From: a virus
Length of the DNA: 48,626 nucleotides
Strand: one strand, 5' to 3'
IMG/VR virus record: IMGVR_UViG_3300046747_000366
Span: 1-48,626 of that record
The position numbers and the translations under genes are program-made. Every line of letters starts with the position of its first letter. The stretch's first letter is position 1. The notes below the pieces were generated by a model, which was given only the letters and a program-made list of their open reading frames with translations, had not been told where the DNA came from and searched no databases. This document shows positions 1-7,127 of the stretch, one piece after another.

Positions 1-646
1 CGGTTGGCCTATGTTTATCAAACCAAGTATTACCAACAACATCCACGCAACCGCCAACCAAGACAATCTCGGCTGCGCCGTTCATGGCATCGTTTATCTT
101 CTCGATCTTGCCAGCAGTAACGACCTTATGGCACTTGAACTGCCCCCAACGACCGTCGAACTCTTTCTTGCTCCAGTCGCGTGGCTCAACTTCGTCTTTC
201 CATACCTTGTACGCGTTGCCTACAAGATCGTTATTGGCATTGCTGTGGAGAATGTTGGCGAAGAGGAATACTAGCCACTGCTCTCCGTTTGCGCGATGCT
301 GAGCCCAGTCACCGCGGATCTTTTGCTCTGCCTTGAGGTGATGGTGGGCAATCTTTCCTAGGCACACGAGGGTGCTACGAACGTCCTTAGCGTTCTTTTT
401 CGCGCGCTCGTAGACTTCTGCAAACGAGAAGCCCATGTGATTGCAATAACTGGCGGTGTAGATGAAGATGTCCCCAAGCGCATCTTTGATCAGCCCAATA
501 CTCTGTTCTTCTACTGCTTCGGCCAGCTCGCCGCACTCCTCGACGATACCGAGTAGCATCTGTCCTGCGGTCTGCCCGGGGAAGTTCTTCTCAGTCCAAA
601 CCTTGTTCTCGCGCTGTAGCTTTACCAACACGTGCTCTTCGCTCAT
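1..646 (-). CDS. MazG-like nucleotide pyrophosphohydrolase (3' end cut off by window edge)
   Basis: The frame opens at an ATG at 646 and stays open to the left edge, so about 215 residues are visible and the C-terminus is missing. Residues 31-60 carry a MazG-type helical motif: EE at 36-37, E40 and E43, followed by DALGD ending at D59. This family hydrolyses NTPs, dNTPs or (p)ppGpp using metal ions held by such Glu/Asp residues. An AGAGGG Shine-Dalgarno lies about 8 nt upstream of the ATG. The first 56 nt overlap the end of the upstream Rad50-like gene, so both are in the same leftward transcript. Phage MazG proteins are thought to adjust nucleotide pools or alarmones. The region after residue 90 has no motif I recognise and may be an extra domain. 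Confidence 0.75.
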   Translation of the reverse strand, partial: MSEEHVLVKLQRENKVWTEKNFPGQTAGQMLLGIVEECGELAEAVEEQSIGLIKDALGDIFIYTASYCNHMGFSFAEVYERAKKNAKDVRSTLVCLGKIAHHHLKAEQKIRGDWAQHRANGEQWLVFLFANILHSNANNDLVGNAYKVWKDEVEPRDWSKKEFDGRWGQFKCHKVVTAGKIEKINDAMNGAAEIVLVGGCVDVVGNTWFDKHRPT

Positions 647-2318
647 GGACAATCCCTCTTTCTACGTTCCAAACGGCTGCGGCTTTCTTCGCAAGGCCTG
701 AGATCAACTCTTTGTTGTGTGTGATTACCACAACACAGGTGGTCTCCGCCAGCTCTACTAAGATCTCCGACACTGCTTCGCGGCCTTCTTCGTCGAGCCA
801 GTCAAAGACCTCATCAAAAAACAGAGTGCCCGCTCTACCGCCTGACGCACCTGCCTCTACCTCTGAGAGCGCGAGAACAAGCGCTATGTCTACGCGACGA
901 CGCTCACCCCCTGACACGGCCCCAAAGTCTTGGCCCTCTTGCCCCTCGAACATGGGCAGCCCGTGCAGCTCTAGAGAGATCGCGTCTTTGACACTGCCCC
1001 CTGACTCTGCGTAGGGCTTTAGTGTGCAGCTGATCTGGTTGTCTTCGAACGTTGATAGCCGCGCTAACCACGCGTTTGCAACAGCCTCGATCCCGCCTAG
1101 TGCACCCGCGAGCATTGTTGCCCGCACCCCTGTCAGAGAGAGCGCTTGTGCTGAGGCCCCAAGTTCGGCCGCCAAGCTGCCTTTCTCTGCCAGTTCCAGC
1201 TCTACGGTAAATAGTTCTTCGAGCGCGTCTCGGAGCGCTCTCTTGAGCCTCCAGCGCTCGCGCTTGGCGCCCTCTAGCACGTCATACCAGGCCTTGAGCT
1301 GCCCTAGGGCCTCCCTAGCCGCCCCCGCCTCCTCCTGGGCCCGCTGGGCGGCTTCCTCGGCAGCTTGCACAGCTAGGCGAGCGTCCGCCAGCGCTTCGCG
1401 CGCCGTATGCTCTGCCTCTTTGGCCTCTTTGAGTTTGCGAGCGGCCGATTTTGTAGCCCGTTCTGGGAGGGGCAAGCCGCACTTCGAGCAGCTGCCGGAC
1501 AGTGCCATCTCGTGCGCTGCCTCGGCTTGCTGCGTGAGTGCTCGACACTTCGCCACAGCCGACACGAGCAGTTCTGACTCGCGACGCAGCTGCGGCGCAA
1601 CCACACGCGTCGCGTTGTTGCGTGCAAGTATCTTGCGCTGGATGATGCACGCCTTCTCGTACGTCGATGCAACAACGGGCTTACCGGCGATCCTTAGGTG
1701 CCGCATGCTTGCCGCTACAGGAGACGCTTTGATCTGTGCGCGCAGGCCGTTGACGCGCTCTTGCAGCACTGCCTGACGTGCTCTTAGTGCCTGCTCAGCT
1801 GACTGCGCCTCTCTCAAGTCTTTGCGGCACGTCTCGTGTGCTTTGTCGAATACGTCGAGACGCAGTGCTGACTCTAGCAGCTGTTTGCGATCAGAGTCCT
1901 TTGCCTTTGAGAAGGCAGCGACGTCAGAAGAACTGAACACGTTGCAGCGAGACCACAGCAAGTGCGACCCCACGCGCTGCTCTAGTGCGTGCTGTGCCTT
2001 CGTGTTGTTCTCGTACTGCGTGTTCTGCAGCGCGTCAGCCTCGGCCCACGTGAGCTTGCCAGAAGCGCTACGACGTGCCCACGCAAGGTCGGTCTCGACT
2101 TTGACGTACCCCTTCTTACTGCGAAACAGCTTGAGGTTCTTACGCCCTGTCTTTTTTCGCAACGGCTGGTTCCACACAGCCACGCTGACAGCCTCTGGCA
2201 AGCTGCTTTTTCCCGATCCGTTGCGTCCTGTTACTAGAACGATCCCACGCTCGGGGAACACTAGCTCAGTGTGCTTGTGCCGAGTGAAACCCTCGAGCGT
2301 TAGGGATCTAAGGTGCAC
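591..2318 (-). CDS. Rad50/SbcC-like ATPase, T4 gp46-type recombination subunit
   Basis: This 575-residue SMC-like ATPase has Walker A GRNGSGKS at 31-38 and a Q-loop region near 125-150. Two coiled-coil stretches flank a zinc hook (C277-x2-C280). The C-terminal half has signature SGGER at 469-473, Walker B LFFDE with D502/E503, and a switch histidine at 534. It should pair with the Mre11-like nuclease encoded two genes upstream, forming the end-processing complex that starts recombination-dependent replication. The length is close to T4 gp46 (about 560) and far shorter than bacterial SbcC, so the coiled coils are short. The start is a GTG at 2318 with an AGGAA element 9 nt upstream, and it overlaps the previous gene by 11 nt. 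Confidence 0.92.
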   Translation of the reverse strand: MHLRSLTLEGFTRHKHTELVFPERGIVLVTGRNGSGKSSLPEAVSVAVWNQPLRKKTGRKNLKLFRSKKGYVKVETDLAWARRSASGKLTWAEADALQNTQYENNTKAQHALEQRVGSHLLWSRCNVFSSSDVAAFSKAKDSDRKQLLESALRLDVFDKAHETCRKDLREAQSAEQALRARQAVLQERVNGLRAQIKASPVAASMRHLRIAGKPVVASTYEKACIIQRKILARNNATRVVAPQLRRESELLVSAVAKCRALTQQAEAAHEMALSGSCSKCGLPLPERATKSAARKLKEAKEAEHTAREALADARLAVQAAEEAAQRAQEEAGAAREALGQLKAWYDVLEGAKRERWRLKRALRDALEELFTVELELAEKGSLAAELGASAQALSLTGVRATMLAGALGGIEAVANAWLARLSTFEDNQISCTLKPYAESGGSVKDAISLELHGLPMFEGQEGQDFGAVSGGERRRVDIALVLALSEVEAGASGGRAGTLFFDEVFDWLDEEGREAVSEILVELAETTCVVVITHNKELISGLAKKAAAVWNVERGIVHERRARVGKATAREQGLD

Positions 2319-2922
2319 TGATGTATTTCCTGATGTGGGACAGTTGCGCCTTTACGTTCTCACATACTGAGAGCACTGTTTTGAAATGAGTGGCTGTCGT
2401 GCCGTGTGCCGACTTTGCATCGGCAAACGACGCATGGGCCCACAACACTGCCGCACGAGGCTGCCAGCTACCAATGCGCGCTTGCTCCTCCCACCAGTCG
2501 TCGATCATCAATGGGTTGTCATCGATGAACACATTACCGTGCACAATGCTCTTACGAGTAGTCTGCACGATCGTACGCTTAGTAAATCCATGGCGCATCA
2601 GCCACGCGGAGCGCTCATGCGCCCAGCGGGAAGTGTGTGCCGGAGAGGTAACTGCGATCACTTCGCCTATCTCCCTAAGCTGCGTAAGGCGCTCGGCAGT
2701 GCCTGGATACGCTGGCATCGACTCTACCCAACCAGGAGTCGCTTCGATACGCTCCCACGCCCGCTCTTCTTCCTCTTTGCTGAGGCTTTTGAACAAGTGG
2801 TGGAACGCGACTGTGCGGCAGCTCATCTCATCATTGAGAAGCGCGGCTAGCTCAGGGCAGAGCGGTTTGATGTGCTCAGCAAAGTTTGAGAGCACTCCAT
2901 CGCAGTCAATCAAGATCCGCAT
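2308..2922 (-). CDS. 5'(3')-deoxyribonucleotidase, HAD superfamily (NT5C-like)
   Basis: The 204-residue protein begins with the HAD nucleophile motif DxDGV (D6, D8). A TSP motif appears near residue 93, as in HAD motif II. A basic stretch and the acidic motif FIDDNP (about residues 132-137) complete the active site. This matches the NT5C/YorS-type phage nucleotidases that dephosphorylate dNMPs. With the MazG-like gene and the modification-associated gene at 10452 it suggests control of nucleotide pools, possibly removal of an unwanted host nucleotide. The ATG lies inside the end of the exonuclease gene (13-nt overlap), typical of translational coupling. Confidence 0.78.
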   Translation of the reverse strand: MRILIDCDGVLSNFAEHIKPLCPELAALLNDEMSCRTVAFHHLFKSLSKEEEERAWERIEATPGWVESMPAYPGTAERLTQLREIGEVIAVTSPAHTSRWAHERSAWLMRHGFTKRTIVQTTRKSIVHGNVFIDDNPLMIDDWWEEQARIGSWQPRAAVLWAHASFADAKSAHGTTATHFKTVLSVCENVKAQLSHIRKYISAP

Positions 2923-3503
2923 GGGATACCGTCATAGCGCCTAGCTGCTTGGCAAACACGCCGTTGGAACTGTAGAGCAGCCAGCGACTGGAGAATGTCA
3001 GCGAGCGCCCTGTGCGCCCTCTCAGGCTTCTGCATTGGCCCGTACCACAGTTTGTGTGTCTCAATCATACCGGACGTGTCGAGTACTCGGTAGTGCAAGT
3101 GCTTTAGCGCCTTTGGCGTGTAACGACGCATGAAGCGCACGTCGAACTGCCCGATGCCGTTTCCGAACAGCATAATCCTGCCGGGCTGCGGGCTGATGCT
3201 CTGGAAGTACTTGAGCAACTCGATGTCAAGATCAGCCGCGGCAAATGTGACTCCGGCGCGGCGCTCTTTATCGATCAAGTCGAACAGCCCACTGACCCTG
3301 TGCATCTCAGTCACTGCCGGATGTGGTGTTGTGTTGGAGCGCTCCGTCAGGAACCACTCCGCGCGCGACTGCTCCTCAAGTGTTTGCGCGTCGACGTGGA
3401 TAACGGCGCACTCAAGGATCGTATCCGTCTGCTCGTATAGGCCCTCAGTCTCGAAGTCGAGTCCTACGAGCAATGGGGGCAACTCTTGTTGATCTTGGTC
3501 CAT
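2910..3503 (-). CDS. DEDDh 3'-5' exonuclease, oligoribonuclease/DnaQ-like
   Basis: This 197-residue protein has a complete DEDDh set. Exo I is LDFETEG (D16, E18), Exo II is GNGIGQFD with D121, and Exo III is HRALADI (H164, D169). The HRALxDI form is characteristic of Orn-type oligoribonucleases, although the overall length equals that of a small DnaQ-like exonuclease too. It may finish degradation of short RNA or DNA fragments to mononucleotides. A strong GGAGG lies 4 nt before the ATG at 3503. The 8-nt gap to the Mre11-like gene and the overlap with the nucleotidase place it within the recombination operon. Confidence 0.85.
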   Translation of the reverse strand: MDQDQQELPPLLVGLDFETEGLYEQTDTILECAVIHVDAQTLEEQSRAEWFLTERSNTTPHPAVTEMHRVSGLFDLIDKERRAGVTFAAADLDIELLKYFQSISPQPGRIMLFGNGIGQFDVRFMRRYTPKALKHLHYRVLDTSGMIETHKLWYGPMQKPERAHRALADILQSLAALQFQRRVCQAARRYDGIPCGS

Positions 3504-3511
3504 CTTTCCTC

Positions 3512-4594
3512 CTACCTGTCTAAGTAGCGCTTGATATGCGTGGCTACTTTCTTGCGCTCTACGCCTTCCGCAAGCGGCATCTTTTTTACGTATGCCGCTA
3601 CAGCCTTGTCCCTCTCGTCGTGACTGCTGGCAGCCTTTGCGGCTGCGTGTGTGAGCTGCTTTGCCGACTCTCTGTTGGGTAGTATGCGGCTGTTGACGAT
3701 GTGCAGGCGCTCAGAGTGTTCTGCCAGCCAAGCACGCGCTACAGCAAGCTCTGAGGGCTCAGCAGTGACGTGCAAGTTGACATGCTCTCCGTACTCGCTG
3801 ATCTCCTCCTCGATGTCAACGCCCCACGTTGTTGTGAGGAAGCGGGGGCCAGGCACTTCGACAACCCTTAGAGCAGTTTCGCTGAGCAGCACAACTCTAC
3901 CGTATGCCAGCCCGAGGTTACCAAACCCCGTGGGCACTAACGCGCCTACTTGTACGATCGTTGACCCAAGCTTTCGCCAGATCTGATGCTCGTGCCAGTT
4001 GCCAACCACGAATCGCTCTATGCCATAGCGCTTCATTATCTTGAAGAGACGGATAGCCGAGATTGAGTCTGGGGAGTCTTGAAGCCAAGACGGTGTGCGT
4101 TCATCGCTGACTCCGAAGTGCGCAAATACTGTGTGCACAGCGCCTTCGTGCTCAGCGATCGCTTTTGCAAGCCAGTGCTGTACGGGCTCAGGCCGGAACG
4201 GAACGAACAGTAACTCTCCAAGCCTCGTGACCTCCTCATGCACAAGCACCGCCCCATCGCGGCGCGTAGTGTGACCCCAAAGTGGCCCTAGGGCGTGGTC
4301 TCCTGTGTCCATACTGTACTGATCGTGGTTTCCAACTAAAAGGTGCACATCACCTTTGAATGTCTTGAGCACATCGATTAGGGCTGCCTGCACCTGAGGT
4401 GGTGGATCAGATACGTCGAACACATCTCCTGTCACTACAAGCTGTGTTGCGGCCTCACTGTGCGCAGCGGTAATAGCGCACGCCACAGCGTCAAGCACTA
4501 CCTGGCAGCGCTCGTTGATACCAGACTTGCGTGCGCCTCCGAACACTCGGAAGTTGTGCACGTGCAAGTCTGAGATAACAGCGATCTTAGTCAT
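3512..4594 (-). CDS. Mre11/SbcD-like metallophosphoesterase, T4 gp47-type nuclease subunit
   Basis: The calcineurin-type phosphodiesterase motifs are all present in order; numbering is from the GTG at 4597. They are DLHVH (D10, H12), GDVFD at 57-61, GNHD at 89-92, a histidine at 160 in FAHFG, and GNWHEH at 199-204. These bind the two metal ions used for dsDNA exonuclease and ssDNA endonuclease activity. The partner is the Rad50-like ATPase at 591-2318; two small genes lie between them. I prefer the ATG at 4594 over the GTG at 4597 because the GAGG element then has a 6-nt spacing. The start overlaps the recA-like stop codon. Confidence 0.92.
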   Translation of the reverse strand: MTKIAVISDLHVHNFRVFGGARKSGINERCQVVLDAVACAITAAHSEAATQLVVTGDVFDVSDPPPQVQAALIDVLKTFKGDVHLLVGNHDQYSMDTGDHALGPLWGHTTRRDGAVLVHEEVTRLGELLFVPFRPEPVQHWLAKAIAEHEGAVHTVFAHFGVSDERTPSWLQDSPDSISAIRLFKIMKRYGIERFVVGNWHEHQIWRKLGSTIVQVGALVPTGFGNLGLAYGRVVLLSETALRVVEVPGPRFLTTTWGVDIEEEISEYGEHVNLHVTAEPSELAVARAWLAEHSERLHIVNSRILPNRESAKQLTHAAAKAASSHDERDKAVAAYVKKMPLAEGVERKKVATHIKRYLDR

Positions 4595-5666
4595 CACTGT
4601 CCTCAGACACTTCTCGCGACTGTTTGCGCCCGTCTAGGGCTGCCGCTGCGTCGTTCTTGTCGTTGTATGCCCAACCAAGCTCTATGAGAGCGTCCTCGTA
4701 CTGAGAGGCTAGCGATGGGGTCTCTCCGTTCTCACGACGTGGCTTGATGACTCCCATGCGCTTGGCATGTGCCACTGTAGTCCAGCGATCGTTATACCCA
4801 GTAGCGTAGTCGAATCTGACCTTGGCCTTCGTGAACGGGCGCTGTAGCCTGTTCTTGACGCAGACTAGCGTAGTGACTTTTGCGATGTGCTGATCGTGAG
4901 CGTCCTTGATTGCCTTACCGCCAAAGAACTGCAGACGAAGCGACGTGTAGAACTTAGGGGCATTGCCACCCGGGGTAATGATCTCAGGGCCCCCATAGCC
5001 GCCTCCGCCAATCTTAGTGCGCGTCTGGTTGATGATGGCGAAGTGCGTACGGTGCTTGTGCAGCGTGCGCGGCATCTCCCGCAGCTCGTCACTCAGCAGC
5101 TGTGCTTCCCCTCGGTAGTGGGCCTCTCCAATGGCGAGGGATACGCCTGACTTGGTCTTGAGAGCTGCAAGTGTGTCGAGTGCTACGAGGAACGGACCAA
5201 ACTTCGGGTTATGCGCGCGAGCCGCAGTGATTACTAGATCGAGTGCTTCTTCGAGGTGTTTTGGATAAGCGAGCAACAGCGACTTCGTGTTGATGCCTGC
5301 GACCTCTGCTCGCTCCTCGTCAAACGCGTGCTCTGCATCTAGCAGCATCGACACGCCGCCATTACGCTGGTTCGTGCCAAGCGCACAATAAATGAGCGCA
5401 GTCTTCCCAGATCCTTCTGCGCCAAATGTTTCGCTGATCCTACCTACAGGGAAACCGCCGCGGCCGATAACGTACTTATCCACTACGTCAATCCCCGTAG
5501 GGATGTACTCGCGGATCTGCGCCATCGCCTTCTTCTCACGCGTCAGAGTCGTTACGACACTGGGTGTGAACTTCTTCTGCAGCACAGCAAGCACGACGCT
5601 GCTAGGAGTAGCGGCCTCTGGCTTGCTGGCCTTCTTTTTCTTCGTTGCTTTTTTCTTGGCGGCCAC
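4587..5666 (-). CDS. RecA/UvsX-like recombinase
   Basis: This 359-residue RecA-fold ATPase has Walker A GAEGSGKT at 82-89, Walker B ending in D164 (LVALD), an INQTR loop-1 segment near 212-216, and a TPGGNAPKFYTSLRL segment near 231-245 that matches bacterial RecA loop 2 and the following strand. It should form the strand-exchange filament used with SSB and gp46/47. The N-terminus is a lysine-rich leader (KKKATKKKKASK) not seen in typical RecA. The C-terminus ends in a short acidic tail (SEDSDD), as in RecA proteins that self-regulate. The start is GTG with AGGGGA 6 nt upstream. Confidence 0.93.
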   Translation of the reverse strand: MAAKKKATKKKKASKPEAATPSSVVLAVLQKKFTPSVVTTLTREKKAMAQIREYIPTGIDVVDKYVIGRGGFPVGRISETFGAEGSGKTALIYCALGTNQRNGGVSMLLDAEHAFDEERAEVAGINTKSLLLAYPKHLEEALDLVITAARAHNPKFGPFLVALDTLAALKTKSGVSLAIGEAHYRGEAQLLSDELREMPRTLHKHRTHFAIINQTRTKIGGGGYGGPEIITPGGNAPKFYTSLRLQFFGGKAIKDAHDQHIAKVTTLVCVKNRLQRPFTKAKVRFDYATGYNDRWTTVAHAKRMGVIKPRRENGETPSLASQYEDALIELGWAYNDKNDAAAALDGRKQSREVSEDSDD

Positions 5667-5683
5667 GGCGGTTCCCCTAACTC

Positions 5684-6553
5684 TCAGAAGTCGATCTCTT
5701 CGTCGTCATCGTCCTCAACGCGCGCTTTCTTTTTCTTCTTGCGCGCAGGGGGCTCGTCGTCGTCCTCATCGTCTTCGATAAGGTCATCGTCGCCTAGCGA
5801 CTCATCATCCTCATCGTCGTCGAGAGCTGACTTGCCGCGGCGCTTGTCTCGGTTCTCTCGGGGGTCTTCTCCGCGCAGGCGCGCATCGATATCCTCGTCA
5901 GACTCGAGGTTGACTTTGAGTGGCTCAAGGTTGTTGATCCACTCTGCCATCACTTCGTGGTCTTCGTGCAGCGGCGTAGTGTCGCGACTGGCAGATGGCT
6001 TGTACTTCGTGCCCGTGCGCCCCGCGCCAGTCTTGATGATCGTAATGTCACATCCCTTCTTGGGATGCGTGAAGTCGACACCGTCTACCTTTCGGAAGTC
6101 AGTGAGCTTCTTCGCGACTCCCGGGCTCAGCTCGTACTCCTTCGGCCCAGCCTCTTCGTCGTTGCGGTCGATTGCCCAGATCTTGACCTTGACCTGCGCC
6201 TGTATACGCTCGGCCTTTGCCATGTCGGTAGGGTCGCCACTCTCTTGCAGTGTCTTGATCTTGCGGCAAATCTTGCACTTGCGCTTTCCCTTGGTCTGCA
6301 GGAATGGGCAGATGATCGCTACTGCCTGGCCGTTGACGTCGACGAAGTGCTTATAGAACTTCAGTTTCCAGGACTCTCCTGGGCGCGCCGGTAGGACGCG
6401 TATGACGTTCTTGCCAGGGCCGATCTTGCCGTAGTTGCCGCGAGAGGATAACTCAGCCTCGTCCTTCTCTGCTTGCTCGGTCGTGTACTCGTCGAAGCGC
6501 AGCTTTGTCTTCGTACGACCGGTGTCTAGATCTTTCTTCTTTTTCTTGAGCAT
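5684..6553 (-). CDS. gp32-like single-stranded DNA-binding protein
   Basis: The 289-residue protein has the gp32 plan: a basic N-terminal arm, an OB-fold core and an acidic tail. The zinc site is H69-x12-C82-x10-C93-x2-C96, almost the same spacing as T4 gp32 (His, then Cys after 12, then C-x2-C). The last third is low complexity with several Asp/Glu runs, one KKKKK block, and the ending DDDDEEIDF, which resembles the protein-interaction tip of SSB tails. It would coat ssDNA and recruit the polymerase, helicase and recombinase. The position between RecA and PolA fits. The start is ATG 6553 with AAAGG about 10 nt upstream. Confidence 0.88.
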   Translation of the reverse strand: MLKKKKKDLDTGRTKTKLRFDEYTTEQAEKDEAELSSRGNYGKIGPGKNVIRVLPARPGESWKLKFYKHFVDVNGQAVAIICPFLQTKGKRKCKICRKIKTLQESGDPTDMAKAERIQAQVKVKIWAIDRNDEEAGPKEYELSPGVAKKLTDFRKVDGVDFTHPKKGCDITIIKTGAGRTGTKYKPSASRDTTPLHEDHEVMAEWINNLEPLKVNLESDEDIDARLRGEDPRENRDKRRGKSALDDDEDDESLGDDDLIEDDEDDDEPPARKKKKKARVEDDDDEEIDF

Positions 6554-6606
6554 TTTCTCAGTGCCTTTCGCCAGTGGCCATGCGGGGCCGGGGGCGGGGG
6601 TTGGTG

Positions 6607-7101
6607 TCAGTCATCATCCTCGTCTGTGTCGACCTCCTCATCGTCTTCGAAACCTGTGAGCGGCGAGCCTGTGGGGCCGTCGAACTCTTGCCGTACGTGA
6701 GCGCCCAGAGAAACGAGCATGTCTTTCTTCGCGACCATTGCCGCCGACGCTCCCCCGGCCTGCGCCTTGCGGTACTCTGCCTCAGCGTACTTCTCTAGGG
6801 CGCGCTGATACTCTTTGGTGAGCACGACAGCACGCTTGATCACCTCCTCGCCTGGCTTCTTGTAGTTGAGACCAAGACGCAGTATCTCGTTATCTAGAAA
6901 CGCCTCAGCCTGCTCAGCAAACACGAGGTCTCGGTGCCCCTTTGCCAAGATCGCGTCCCGCAACGCTTGTGCGTAGACTTGGTTGAGCGTTGCCAGGTAC
7001 GCCGGTACACGCGTGTACTCTTGCTTGATGTTGGCTGGGTCTATCTCGTAGTCCTTCAGCACATCGTTGCTGTCGTCTAGATCGTCTTTTTTCTTTACCA
7101 T
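6607..7101 (-). CDS. Unknown protein with acidic tail, between polA and SSB genes
   Basis: I do not recognise this 164-residue protein. It is predicted mostly helical, has a basic/acidic N-terminus (KKKDDLDD) and ends in an acidic tail (DDEEVDTDEDDD). Near the C-terminus it has the segment KKDMLVSLGAHVRQEF, which looks like a helical recognition segment. An AGGAGG is spaced 7 nt from the ATG. The position between the DNA polymerase and the SSB/RecA genes, and the shared acidic tail, suggest a replication or recombination accessory role. A UvsY-like mediator is one candidate, but nothing in the sequence proves it. Confidence 0.7.
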   Translation of the reverse strand: MVKKKDDLDDSNDVLKDYEIDPANIKQEYTRVPAYLATLNQVYAQALRDAILAKGHRDLVFAEQAEAFLDNEILRLGLNYKKPGEEVIKRAVVLTKEYQRALEKYAEAEYRKAQAGGASAAMVAKKDMLVSLGAHVRQEFDGPTGSPLTGFEDDEEVDTDEDDD

Positions 7102-7127
7102 CGTATCGCCTCCTCTTGGCCCTTACA

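Noticed and set aside
1024-1776. 250-residue plus-strand frame opposite the Rad50-like gene
   Set aside because: It is Ser/Ala-rich reading antisense to a gene with complete ATPase motifs and has no ribosome-binding site or family character.
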